From contig CM052355.1 in assembly GCA_028551475.1 (NCBI GenBank), positions 18,931,543 through 18,995,542 on the forward strand: DNA of 64,000 nt, in the 5' to 3' direction. The position numbers and the translations under genes were made by a program. This stretch comes from Casuarina equisetifolia (taxonomy: Eukaryota; Streptophyta; Magnoliopsida; Fagales; Casuarinaceae). The first letter of the stretch is position 1, and each line of letters starts with the position of its first letter. This document shows, piece after piece, positions 48,464 to 60,892 of this stretch. A model generated the notes under the pieces. The model made no database searches and was not told the DNA's origin. It worked only from the letters and a program-made list of their open reading frames with translations.

Positions 48464-50306
48464 TGAAATGTACTTATCAAAAAAAAAAAAAACTCCAATG
48501 AATTGTAAAACCCCAGTACTCGTCCTTCTTTATTGTAGGCATCTGTAGGTGGTCACCAGGTCTTTTCACTGGACAAATGGGCTACTGTTGCAGATTAAGA
48601 AGAAAGGAGTTTAATGCATACATCTTTGAAAAGAATAACTTTCATGCTGAATGTTATGTCCTGAATTTGTTCGTATATTTATATATACTAAATTTATCGT
48701 GGATTATTACACATTATATTGACATAATTGTTGCTGAAGTGCATATCCCATAAAGTCCAGTTATCTGGGAGTGTACTTATCTATTATTTATTATACGAGC
48801 TTAAAAACTTCAGAGCTTGCAAGTTGATGTATTTTAGAACTTCCGATGTACATGTAAGTTCCCAGAAAACGGATGGGTCATGTGAAAAGGCACATGAAAA
48901 AAATTTTCTTTTACTCAGCATTCAATATGGAGCATTGATGAATATCTTTTGCTCATCATTCAATATGGAGCTTTGGAAGTTGTCATAGAAAAGTTCACTT
49001 ATTTTACTTTGAGAACACAAAAGAAGCACTGGCAAACCCGCTATATCATTTCAAATACACAATTGATTATTCCCTTGACAAATATCTCATAGAATATTCG
49101 TCCGAGTAACATATCCGTTTCTTTAACAAATTACATGGCGTATATATATGTCTATTCTTCTAAACCATACTACTATAAAATTGCATCTACAAGTATGACT
49201 GTTATCCGATTGTCCAGTTTTTATTTCAGAGAAGAACATATCTTGTCCCTAAAGTAGATAAATATTAAACATGTTCAAGCACCAAGTAAATGTTTGACAG
49301 ACTATCTCTTAGTCATTTTGTTATCTGTCATTTGGTTGGACTGAAATCGTATCAATGTTTTCTTGGAGATTCAAGGGTGGGTGTAGCTCTAAACCATTCG
49401 ATCTCTTGTTTGATTCCTGATTTTTAAGCAGTGGAGCTTGGAACTTCTAAGTACAATGGTATGGTTCTTGCAACAACCTGTTATGGGAATAGGCTCGATC
49501 AATATACATTCCAATTGTTTGAGAGTTGGGAGTGTCTTGTACTTTATTTTTCAGAGAAAAATCTATATTATTGCATTTGATCCTACAAGTTTTTCTTCTC
49601 TTTCAGTAGAAAAATCAAGCAAAATTTACTAGAATAATTTTTCCTGAATCGTATATTTATTTTATTTACAAAATCATCGATTACATAAAAATATAAATAT
49701 AAGCAAAATTAGAGCACTGTCTACAAACAGAAGTTTGTGCAAACCATCCAACATGTCAAACTTCTCTGCTAACGGATACTTTAATGAGCAGATTATGGAA
49801 AAATCTTTAGAAGACTCAAAGGTCCGCATTAAGAGCTTCGCTCATAGAATGAGCGATGCATCTCTAATAGAACTGGTGTAGGATAATAGAGTTAGATATT
49901 TTATTTAATCTTTGCAGAAGTAACACCGAGAAAGTGGCGGCATAGTGCTTAACTGAAAAGTTCTATATTGGGCTTTGTTTATGTTCTCGGACAAGACTAT
50001 CAATTGGCGTGGCAGATGCTATGATAATTGGTTTGACTAAATGAAAGCTTGAAAAGTAGCTAATTACGATTTCTGCTTGTACCTAATCGGCTAATCGTAT
50101 AATTTCAGAGTGACGTTCTAGTGGCCTGATTCAACTCGGAAACTGTGGCCCCACTCTTTGGGCACCTACCTCAAGGTAAACACCAAAACGGCTGTGGAAA
50201 TAAGAGATGGCTCGCTGATCTAAAGTAATCATCCCCCTTACTTCAGAATTCGTAGCGAATCCCAGGAGTGTTTCAAGCCATATAACTTTTCAAGCCATAT
50301 AACTAT
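48464..50306. other. Intergenic spacer
   Basis: The first 150 bases resemble the 3' flank of the sister PMEI-like gene. The rest is AT-rich; a 22-base stretch (TTTCAAGCCATATAACT) is doubled in tandem near 50270-50302. No gene recognised. Confidence 0.45.
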
Positions 50307-51952
50307 CTGCCGAGGAGTGTTTAATACTGGCAGTTTCCTCTCTTAAAGGAAGAGCCTGAACGCATGCACTTGCTTCACAATCTTTCTCTACTTTTTGTTA
50401 GCATATGTACAAAAGTCAGTTGCTTGATAAGATGTTCTCACGTTAGAAAGATTCCGTTTATTTCTATTCAATATATGTGGAAGATCTTGTGACAGAGACT
50501 GCCGCCCTTTCAAGGTTGGGATTTTTTATCACTTAAAAATTACAATTGCAACGTGAGGGATTAGAAGTTTATTCAAGTTAATTGATTTTTAAAGCCGACA
50601 AGATGATTTAATATATTAAAGCGTAGATACTCAAGTTGTTATAAAATCAATAATTAAGGTTCCCTAAGATAAACAGTACAGATTATCTTCTGAACTACAG
50701 CTTGATACAAAAATTATATGCTGGTTATGGGTATCGGAGACTCGAAAAGCAAAACTAGTAGAGATTCTACTCCTTATGATGGCCCCAACATTTCATAGCT
50801 GTAAAAGTTGTTATATTCTTATGCGACAAAAATTGTATCCTTACTTTCACTTATAAGACCAATGATGAATTTTGATGGAGAAATCTACATTAAAATGAAT
50901 ATGTTAAGGGGAGAGCAAGAAAGATTATTTTCTTTCAAAGTAGTCTCCTAGAATATGTAAATAGCTTTTTCTCAACAAACCAACTTCACATTGATATATT
51001 TTCCTGAGATGTTATCTTTTTGCATAACAAATTACATCCTTTTAAGAAATTCCTTTCAAATAAACCTCCTTTTCTGTGTGGTTTTTACTGAAAAAAGTTC
51101 CAAGCATCCATATGCCATAACGATGCGTAGGCATATAATAAAGTAAATTTGATTCAACTATCAAAATGTACCTCTTCAAAATGCGTAAGTAGTGACTCAT
51201 TAGTATAGCTTAATAGACCCGTTAAACCATATGATCTTTTATAATCTCGATGATAAAGGATTGACAAGCGCTCTATAAACATAAGCAGAATATTGTTGTG
51301 CTCTATCGAAACAAGATTTTCATCACATTTCTTTGTTATGACAAAGCAGTACGCATCCAAATTTATTTCCACAGGATGCCTTACCATTTTTTCTTGAGGA
51401 AATCACTGTTGAATTACCTCATAAAATCTTTGGAGGCCTTAAAATAGACTGCCTAAGTGAAAACTACCTTCTTAATGGCCTTATTACATAAAACTAGTTA
51501 GGTTTTATAATACAAACAATAAATAACTTCTCACCCCTATTTTCTAGGAAGCTTGACTACCAGAGAGTAGAAAAATGCAACATCAAATTAATTTTTTGCC
51601 ACCTAGACTTCCATAAAGATGAAGGACTATAGCAATCGTTATGATGCATTAGCAATTAAACCATCTCGTTTTCAATCTAACCATTCTCCACCTCGGCTAA
51701 CTGCGTCATTGCAACCATTGTGAACCACCTGAAGAGGATCGACAATTCAGTTGCTAAACTTGTAGAATTCTATTTTAATATCTTAGCTGCGTTAGGACTA
51801 ATCTGTCCTTGTGATTCTATATAAATACAACCTAGGGGTTCATATAAGTTTAGCTTGTGAATATAGCAGAGCAAATTACAAGGCACTCTCTCCTAGTTTC
51901 TCTCTAATCTTGTTTCTCTCTATATTGTACTACAAACCAATACTATAATTAC
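50307..51952. repeat. Unit A of a 1.65-kb direct duplication
   Basis: Aligns over most of its length with 51953-53725 (shared GTGTTTAATACTGGCAG, TCTCACGTTAGAAAG, AATTAAGGTTCCCTAAGATA, TTAGTATA and others). It ends in a copia LTR copy (51642-51915). No coding region is recognised; nature of the duplicated noncoding DNA is unknown. Confidence 0.85.
51642..51915 (+). repeat. Lone copia LTR copy
   Basis: Related to the LTRs at 53447-53725 and 56665-56946 (shared TTAAACCATCTC, AACCATTCTCCACCTC, TATAAATA, AAATTACAAGGCAC, AGTTTCTCTCTAATCT). No primer site or inner sequence follows, so it is a solo LTR or a duplicated end. Confidence 0.8.
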
Positions 51953-52399
51953 CTGCCAAGTAGTGTTTAATACTGGCAGTTCCTCTCTTAAAGACAGAGC
52001 CTGAAAAGCCTGCTCTTGCTTTCCAATCTTTCTCTACCTTTTGTTAGCGCGTGTACAGAGTCAGTTGCATGATAAGATATTCTCACGTTAGAAAGGTTCC
52101 GTATTCTCGTCTATTTCTATTCAATATATGTGGGAGATCTCGTGACAGACTGGAGCCTTTTTGGAATTTTTTATCATTTAAAAATTATAATTCCAACGTG
52201 GGGATTAAAAGTTTATTTAAGTTGATTGATTCCTTCGGATGCGTTATTCATTTTTAATGCCGACAAGATGATTAAATATATTGAAGTGTGGATACTCAAG
52301 TTGTTATAAAATCAATAATTAAGGTTCCCTAAGATAAACAGTACAGATTATGTCTCTGAACCCCAGCTTGATACAACAATTATATGCTGGTTAAGGGTA

Positions 52400-52496
52400 G
52401 AGATCCATTCTCTCAACTCTGCTAGTTGAATTTTCTTCTTTTAAGTTCTATTATTTAATAAAGTCATATTTTTTGTCAAAAAAAAAAAAAAAAAAA
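52400..52496 (+). mobile_element. Small A-tailed retroposed insert
   Basis: Absent from the matching place in unit A (near 50730-50755). It carries TTTAATAAAGTC, with an AATAAA polyadenylation signal, about 18 bases before a run of 19 A (52478-52496). The layout is that of a retroposed transcript 3' end or SINE. Source unknown. Confidence 0.6.
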
Positions 52497-53446
52497 GGAA
52501 CTAGTAGAGATTCCGCTCCTTATGATGGCCCCGACATTTCACAGCTGTAAAAATGCTTAAATTCTTAAGCGACAAAAGACTCTATTCTTGCTTTGACTTA
52601 TACGACCATAATAAATTTTGACGGAGAAATCCATAACAAAATGAATATGTTAACAGGAGAGCAGGATAGATTATTTTCCTTCAAAGAAGTATTATGTGAT
52701 AAAATACACAATCTCCTAGAATATGTAAATAGCTTTTTCTCAACAAATCAATTTCACATTGGTATATTTTGTTGACATGTTATCTTTTTGCATTTACTTC
52801 CTTTAAGAAATTCCTTTCAAATAAACCTCTTTTTTTGGGTGCTTTTACTATAAAAATTTCCAAGCATCCATATAGCATAATGGTGTGCAAGCATATAATC
52901 AAATAGATGTGATTCAACTATCAAAATGTATCTCTACTAAATACGTAAGTAATGGCTCATTAGTATACCTTAACAGACCTGATAAACCACGTGATCTTTG
53001 TATAATCTCGAGGATAAAGGATTGACAAACGATCTATAACCATAAGCAAAATACTATTATGCTAATCGAAAGAAGATTTTCATCACATTTCTTTGTTATG
53101 ACAAAGCATTACACATCCATATTTATTTCCACAAGATGCCCTGCAATTTTTTCTTATGAAAATCACTATTGCATTACCTTTTAAAATCTTTAAAGGCCTC
53201 AAAATAGACCTCACAACCTTTTTACTCTACAAAAAATTGCCTTAGTGAAAACTACCTTCATCATGGCATCTTTACACAAAACTAGTTAGGCTTTATAATA
53301 GAAATAATAGTTGACTTCTCACCTTTATTTTTTGGGAAACTTTACTACCAATAAGTAGAAATATGTAACATCAAATTTATGTTTTTCCACCTAGACTTCC
53401 ATAAAAATGAAGAAGAATGATCATAGGACATAGAACACAGTCGTTT

Positions 53447-53725
53447 TAATGCATCAACAATTAAACCATCTCATTTTTAGTTTAACCATTCTCCACCTCT
53501 ACTAACTGTGTCATTCCAACCATTGTTAACCACCTTAAAAGGATCAATTATTAAGTTGCTAAAATTTTAGAATTTTGTTTTAATATCTTAGCTGCATTAA
53601 TACTAATCTATCTTTGTAATTTTGTATAAATATGACCTAGAGGGTTAGTGTAAGTTAAGCAAGTGAATATAGTAGAGCAAATTACAAGGCACCCTCTTAT
53701 AGTTTCTCTCCAATCTCATTTTTCA
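53447..53725 (+). repeat. 5' LTR of decayed copia element
   Basis: About 279 bases with a TATA-like TGTATAAATATGACC (near 53622) and ending in TTTTTCA. Confidence 0.75.
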
Positions 53726-53728
53726 ACT

Positions 53729-53741
53729 TGGTATTAGAGCC
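53729..53741 (+). promoter_or_regulatory. tRNA-iMet primer-binding site
   Basis: TGGTATTAGAGCC lies three bases inside the LTR, one change from the initiator-methionine primer site. Confidence 0.85.
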
Positions 53742-56643
53742 TTGTTTATCTTCCAATAACAAATCAAGTTGCCTTTGAATATTCAATGGTCATGGATAAG
53801 GTAACTCAACTTCATCCTCAAATGTTTTCTCTTCGAAAGGATGTGACTTCCTTCCTATAACTTAGAATGTAAAGAATCCAAAACAATGATCTAGTTCACA
53901 AAAAACAAATCTTATCACACACCATGATCTATTAAATTTGCAATAAAAAAAGGTCACTCTACTATGAAGTGTTGTAAAAGATTTGATCATACCTAGCAAT
54001 CATTGGATGTCACCAAAGCTCTTGTAATAATGCACCTTAATGAACCTCCATTAGAGAGTTAAGACTGGATCTTAGATCTTGGTACCAATCTATATGTAGC
54101 TTTGTGCACAAGTTACATTCTTGCTCACGTTAACATAGCATAGAAAAGATCTAGTTGGGAAATAGAGATTATCTAAACGTCACACACATTGGTATTAACT
54201 TTCTACCTCATTCTAAAGTATCTTTATGTAATGTTTTGGTTGTAACATAGGTCCAACAAAATCTTCTTTTTGCTTCATAATTGGTTGCCAATTATCCCAA
54301 CTATCTTATCTTTACTAAGGATCTCTTTTACTTTTTTTTCCCTTAAAGATCTCTTTTAATAAAGATCTATAGACATACCAAACTCTAGTGAAGGGAACTA
54401 GACATAAAAGGTTGTACCTACTTCCTAAAAATAAATTTGTAGTTTTGTACTCCATCTATTAGTGTTTCATTAACTTTGTAACATGGCACCACCAACTTGG
54501 ACATTTAGGGGAAGTAATTATGAAGGTACTTTAGTAATAAAATAAAATAACAATAAAGCCTAGTCAACCTTTCTTCTACAAACCATGTCATCTTAGCAAA
54601 ATTGCTTGCCTTCTCTACCAAAAATAGGAAAAGACTCTACCTTTGTATAGCCTAGGTAAATAGTTTCAAATATACAGATTTTTTCACCATAATGACAATC
54701 ACCTACTAGATCTGGACATACATAGACCACACCTTCATTTAGGCCATAACATAAGCTCTAATTGCAACCCACACCATTATCTCCAAATTATATCTCATAT
54801 ATAAATATGTTCACCCCTCATAACAAGGCCAATGACTCAAAGCATATTAAGTAGGCCTAGACTTCATCATATGAAAACCCTACCAATGGACAACATCCAT
54901 CTAATGAAAACATGATGTTAGGGCACTATTTACAACACAATCTAGGTCCATAATGAAGTCTTCACACAATCTAGATCCACAACTAAGTCTTAGCTCATCT
55001 ACATCCTAAATGTAGGAAACCAAGCCCATAACAATAACATTGTCTTCCATGATAGCTATAACAACTAGGCTATCTATTGCACCATCCTATCAACCTATTA
55101 TTACAATAGTTATCAAAGCTTGAAAAGGTATTTTCAAACTAAATCCAAAATATGCTCTCATTACCACTATAGTTACACCTCCAATTCTAACTTTTGTGTA
55201 AGATGTACTAGCACATACATGTTGGAATGCAACAACGATTGAGGAGATGGAACTAATGAAATGGATCAAAACTTAGACACTAGTGCCCTATCAATCTAAC
55301 ATGCACATAGTTGGGTGCAAATGGGTGTTTAAACCCAAGCTATTCTTAAACTATTCTCTTTTTGAGTTAAAAGCAAGGTTAGTCACTAAAAGGTTTGACC
55401 ATGTTATGGGTGTTGACTTTCTTGACACCTTATCTCTAGTTGTGAAACCTTAAAAAATTAGGCTACTCTTATCTCTAGCTATAGTTTGACATTGACCAAT
55501 TTTACAATTGGATGTTTTAGGTGCATTCCTACATGGCTTCTTAAACACACCAATATTCGTGAAACAACCATTCGGCTTCAATAATTAAAATGCCCCTATT
55601 ATTATATTTCATCTTCATTAAGCTTTATATAGCCTAAAACAAGCCCGAAGAGTATGTTTGACTAGTTCAACTATTCTCTTTCAGAATATGGATTCTTTTA
55701 CTTTGCCTTTAATTCCTTATTGTTTGTTTTTTTATCACAGGGATGTTATTATTTGATTTTTTCTATACATGGATGACCTATTAATCATTGGAAACTCCTC
55801 ACAAAGAAATCACAAATCTACTTAGTCACTTACGTTCTAAGTTTTCACTAAAAGCACTTGGACCAGTTCATTTCTTCCTAGGCATCAACACAAAGGCCAC
55901 TCATTCTTCACATATTGCACCCTTATATGTTGTATTGCAAACCAATATCAACTCCAATGGACATTAAATCCCTAACCTTTTAAAATCCTATGCAAACTTG
56001 TGTTGCTTCTTCTCTATCTTAAAACACACTTGGAGCACTATAGCACATAATAATAACACGGCATGAGCTTGCATTTTAGTGAATAGGTTGTGCCAATCAA
56101 TGCACTCCTCTATGAATATAGACTACCATAATGTTAAACGTTTGATATGTTATCTATAAAGGTTATTTTCTCTTAGATTTCAAATTCAATCCCACAACAT
56201 TCTAAATTTATGTGGTTACAACTACTCAAATTAGGTTGTTGTTGAACCACTCGTAGATCCACCTTAAGTCATTACTTTTATCTAGGAAGCAATCTAGTTT
56301 CATGGAGTTCATTAGCTAAAGCTAAATATAAAGCATTAGCATTTGTAGTTGTAGACTCCATATGAATGTACTTTAGCATGCTTTACCATGATAATTTAGT
56401 AGTATTGAAGTTCACAACTAAATCAATGTTTCATGGTCAAAGAAAATACATGGAAATTAATTTTCACTCTGTTCAAGAGAAATTTTTTCTAAATGCGTTT
56501 ACAACAAAATACATTCCAACAAAATGTCAAATAACAAACATTTTAACAAAGACACTTCTTAAGTCCAATTTTCTACTCTTTAGAAAGAAACACGGACTAG
56601 TACCTGCTCCAAGTTTGAAGAGTTTTGCAAAAGAACAATCATA
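53742..56643 (+). pseudogene. Decayed copia gag-pol
   Basis: Recognisable pieces in order: a gag zinc-knuckle scrap (GHSTMKCCKRFDHT near 53950-53990); protease-like WILDLGTNLYV (near 54068), in which the catalytic DSG is DLG; RT (GCKWVFKPKL near 55316, LQLDVLGAFLHGFL, FLYMDDLLIIGN near 55760-55797, FSLKALGPVHFFLGI); and RNase H ending (MEINFHSVQEKF, TNILTKTLLKSNF) at the stop 56642-56644. Many stops and frameshifts; the integrase core is largely gone. Confidence 0.88.
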
Positions 56644-56664
56644 GAACAAAAAATAAAGTCATTT

Positions 56665-56946
56665 TGACACATTAGTAGTTAAACCATCTCATTTTTAATT
56701 TAACCATTCTCCACCTCAGCTAACTGTGTTATTGTAACAGTTGTCAACCACCTGAAGAGGATTTTTTATTTAGTTGTTAAACTTATAGAATTCCATTGTA
56801 ATATGTTAGTTGCATTAAGAATAATATGTCCTTATAATTTTGTATAAATATGACCCCAAAGGATCAATGTAAGTTAAGCAAGTGAATATAGCAAAGTAAA
56901 TTATGAGGCACATACTTTCTTAGTTTCTCTCTCATCTTGTTTTTCA
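56665..56946 (+). repeat. 3' LTR of decayed copia element
   Basis: About 282 bases, TG...CA, similar to 53447-53725 and 51642-51915. Confidence 0.8.
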
Positions 56947-58669
56947 ACTAAAAATAGCATAACTACATCTAATTATTTGTAAAAAGGTACATGAATACAT
57001 TTTTTTCATTTTTACTTTTTATTCTTTTATTTTATTTTTCTTACCTTTTTTATAAGTTAAAGAGATAGGGTGAATGGAACCTAAGACTTTTGATCTTCTA
57101 CCAATATCCTTCCCACTAATCTATTGGTCAAATTCAACACATTTTTCATAGTTAAACAACCTAAACATGGTTACACTAACAGTTCTTGAAAATCCTAACT
57201 ACATAAACTATATCATTCTAGTGTCAATTTCAGCATAAATTAATGTAACAATAAATTATCATAAAATATGCCTTTATGCCACCTTTCAACCTTTTTTTTC
57301 TATAGATTTAGATTTATTTAACATATTACCTTAGCAATCAATTTAAAGCTGTGCTTTCCATATGATAAATATCTTTTTAATGTGGACTTTTTTTTTTAGA
57401 TTGGTGAATTTTTCCTTTAGATCTCTCTTTACAAGCTTTTATTTGAATGAAAGAAAGGATTTGACCAATACCTTTTATTTTGAAAGGGTCTAAGAGAAGA
57501 TTATTAGTCTCCCAAGGAAATGTCAATTTACTATAAGCAACCAAGATCAAATGTAAATACCTAAAAAATGAATTGGCTCTCATTAACATGAATAATTAAC
57601 TCTATGCAAGCATATTAATAAATCAACTTGTTCAATTTAAGATACCTCTAGTTGTATGATTGGCTTTAGTATACATATAAATTCATTAAACTTGCAAATT
57701 AAACTTATATACACCTCATCTATGTCACCATTGACAAAAATAATTTTCCCTCATGTGGCGAAGTTGGAAGTGTAAATAAGCCACCAAAGCTATGATTATG
57801 TTTGATGAACTATCTTGGATATTTAAAAAAAAAAAAAAAGAAAAATCATGTTAAATGATACATTAAGTGTTCGGTGAAATTCTACATGCAAGTGTACATG
57901 TCGAACAAGTAATATAATGATAAGTACAGATATCGTCCCACGAAGACTGGTGTTTACTAAACTAATTAATTACTAATGGTGAATAGACTCTAAAGTTTAT
58001 CTAGCCAACTAAAATGATAAAACATGGATTTAATAACTAAATTTAATTTAAACTTAATAAACGAAATGTGCTAGAGCTTTTGATTTCACCTAATTACTCA
58101 GTACAAATGTTTATTATCCATGCTAGCAAGATTAATTCTACTTATGTAATGGCGGAATTTCCTAAGTTATTCACTATCCTATGTCTAGGTGTAGCGAACC
58201 TACTTAGCTCATTAATCCACTGTGAGTCTGCATATAAATTAAATGAACTAAGCGCATTAAGATATGTGAATATTCCAGTTTGCATCTAAAGCCACACAAA
58301 TCATATGGTATAATTCTATCCATATTAATCTATGGTTGCATATTACATGAAGCAACTGCATATCGTCGTCGTTCGAACTCAAATATGCAAATCAGATCAT
58401 CTAAGTGGTAGCTAATCACTTAGATGCATTAAGATCAATAACATACAACTTCACATTCCTAAAATATCTCACAAAACACAAACAATCTCATCATTCATAC
58501 ATCATAATCAAATTCCATCGTAGCTCTAACACAATAAATTAGAACAACATATTTACATAACAGAAATCAGTGCAAAAATGTGAACAAAACATTCTGTAAA
58601 TTAAAAACATTAAGCTGTCACCAAAAATGTCTTCAAATCACAAAAGGATTGCACAAATCTACACATCAG
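56947..58669. other. Intergenic spacer
   Basis: AT-rich. A decayed tRNA-like (SINE) stretch may lie on the minus strand near 57065-57135 (GGTTCCATTCACC as a weak box B). From about 57850 the sequence has a less decayed, repeat-like look that continues into the GC-rich block. No gene supported. Confidence 0.35.
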
Positions 58670-59300
58670 GGGGTCGAAGAGGTTCTGTCAGAAAAACGGG
58701 GTGAAAAGAAGCTTCCACGCGCTGCCACGCGCCTCCACCGCGCGCCGGCCAGTCGCCGGTCACGCGCCGCCGTGCGCCGCCACCATTCTTCACGAAAACC
58801 TCCATAAATTGCCGGTCACGATCCCTGGACTGCCGATCTGCCAAGATATCACCCAAATCTGCAGCAAAACGACGTAGATCTAGCAGAGAAGGCTCGGATG
58901 GCTTTCGCCATTGTCGCCGGAAACCGCCGTGAAACTGCTCCAATCTGCTACAGAAATGCCAGAAATCACTCTAGGAGCCCAGATCTGCTTTCAGATCGCT
59001 GGAAATCGCTATAAAATGGCCGGAAACTACACTTCAAACGCCGGTGATGGGTTCTCGCCGGAAAAGACAACGGCGGTCGGCTGTCGCACGACCGCCGCGT
59101 TCTACGCCTGAGACGCGCGCTGTCGCGCGTCGTCTTTGAGCTCCGGCGAGATCCCCTTCCTCGATTCGTCCGCCGCCAGTCTTCTCTCCCTTTCTCGGTT
59201 TCTCTCTCTCTTCCCCGATTTTGTTTTGTTAATTGGCCTCCTTTTCTCTCCTGCGGTCCCACGTGTTTTCCACTCACGTGACCCACCTTTCTTTTTTCTT
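58670..59300. other. Isolated CpG-rich block
   Basis: Sharp rise in G+C with dense CpG (many CGCGC, GCCGCC, CGCCGG, CGCGCGC) between AT-rich flanks, then a CT-rich end (59170-59345). Both strands have Arg/Ser-rich open frames, but these are what such composition gives by chance and match no family. It could be the noncoding inner part of a large non-autonomous retroelement (with 57850-58670 as its neighbour) or a transferred gene edge. Unresolved. Confidence 0.45.
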
Positions 59301-60892
59301 TTCTTTTCCTTCCAATTTTTGCTTATTTCCTTACTTTTCTTCCATTTTGGGTTTGTTACCTAAAATAACAAAAACATACTTAAATACAATTAAATATAAA
59401 TATCATTTAATAAAATTATATTAAATATAACTTAAAATAATAACAATAACTCTATATAAAATAGAGTTATCATTAAGTTAAAAGGCTATGATGCCTCACC
59501 TTGTAATTAAAGTGGTTAGCTTAATAGTTTAGAATTTTGTTAAACTACTTAAACAAAAAAGTTAATAGTAAAAGGATCTCTAAGGCTAAAGGACTCCACC
59601 CAAAAGCTAAAAGGACCTTTGTTAAGAAATTTACAATTAGTAAACTCTTGTTTATTAGCCCATTGTTTGCAAGGGTCCAACAATATCCTCAATTGCAATT
59701 TGTAGAGTTATAAATGAGATATTGTATCATACTTATCTTGATCAAGTCATTTTAGAGGAAAATCAAGGAATAAATGAGTTTATCATTTTATTATGATAGA
59801 TGTAACCAATATAATGAGTGATAGTTATCCCCCATCAAGTGACGTAATGCATGCCAGTTTTCCTAGTTATACATTGTGTGTTCTAAAAAACTTTATAATT
59901 AATGTTAGTAGACTAGAGGTAATGCTAGACTTAATGATTTACTCTCCTATTTAACGATTTCTTATGTTCACCAAACAATAAGAAAATACAATACCTACTT
60001 TATATACTTAATACAAATCCTTTTTTTTATAAGTATAACAATTATAATAATCCATTTATGGTATCAAAGCCACAAATATCATATATCTAATACAACATCC
60101 CTTTGCAATGTATAACAATAAGCAAATGCATTATTTGAATAAAACACCCCTTTAGACTTGAACACTCTCCTTTCTCTAGCTTCTAAATCATCTAATCGCT
60201 TATTGTAAACATTTATCCTATGCCAAACATTGTCAGTTTTCATCTCAAAAAAGTTATATGTTAACAATTACCTCACATGGAAATTCAAGTCCAACCAATT
60301 TTCATCTCCACTGGCCTTTGTGGCTTCATCAATGGTAGTCTTCTTCCACCTCCCCATCAATAACTATTACCATCAAATAATGCAAAGACTTAACTGTGCT
60401 AACTAGACATTGACGTTCAACGAAAGAATAGTTATTGCCTAGGGGGGACGAACAATGTTTAAAGAGTAGTTAAGTCATAATTATCTAATATTTCCAATAA
60501 ACTTCCAAATTAGTTTAAATAAGGTGAAATAGAACCAATGTAGTAATCTTAGACTTTTACTCATGTTTTGTATAAAGTTCTATGAATAAAAGAAAGCCAT
60601 TTTCTAATCCTCTAAAAGTGATTTCATAAACAATAGGCCAACCAAAGAAGAAGAAATATTTGACTCCTTAGAAGAATTTTATGCTTTAACACCTAATTAC
60701 TCATTCTATGTCACAACTTAGTAAGAAGTTGGCAACAAAGAAGTTCAATCTTGGTATGGTTAGTTCTACTCAATTCAATCGAATTAAGGTAGAGATGGCT
60801 CATTTGGATACAGAGAATAACAACAAAATTCTTAATAGTATTCATGAATTAGTTGTGTTTATCATTCTACAAGCAAATATACTCATCAAGTA
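59301..60892. other. Intergenic spacer
   Basis: Very AT-rich. A 61-codon frame at 60708-60893 has no recognised family. Nothing else supported. Confidence 0.4.

Larger units (their letters stand above)
51953..53725. repeat. Unit B of the 1.65-kb direct duplication
   Basis: Second copy of 50307-51952. It differs from unit A by substitutions, small indels and an inserted A-tailed segment (52400-52496), and its terminal LTR runs on into a complete element. Confidence 0.85.
53447..56946 (+). mobile_element. Full-span but decayed Ty1/copia element
   Basis: Bounded by LTRs 53447-53725 and 56665-56946, in direct orientation, with a primer-binding site after the first and copia gag-pol relics between. 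At about 3.5 kb it is shorter than an intact copia; most of integrase is missing. No target duplication is visible. Older than the two elements in the GH9 introns. Confidence 0.85.

Noticed and set aside
57377-57589. Antisense 70-codon frame with weak LINE-RT look
   Set aside because: The resemblance rests on scattered basic and hydrophobic residues only; not enough to call a LINE piece.
58580-59363. Arg-rich open frames on both strands in the CpG-rich block
   Set aside because: Low-complexity products of composition, overlapping each other, without known domains.
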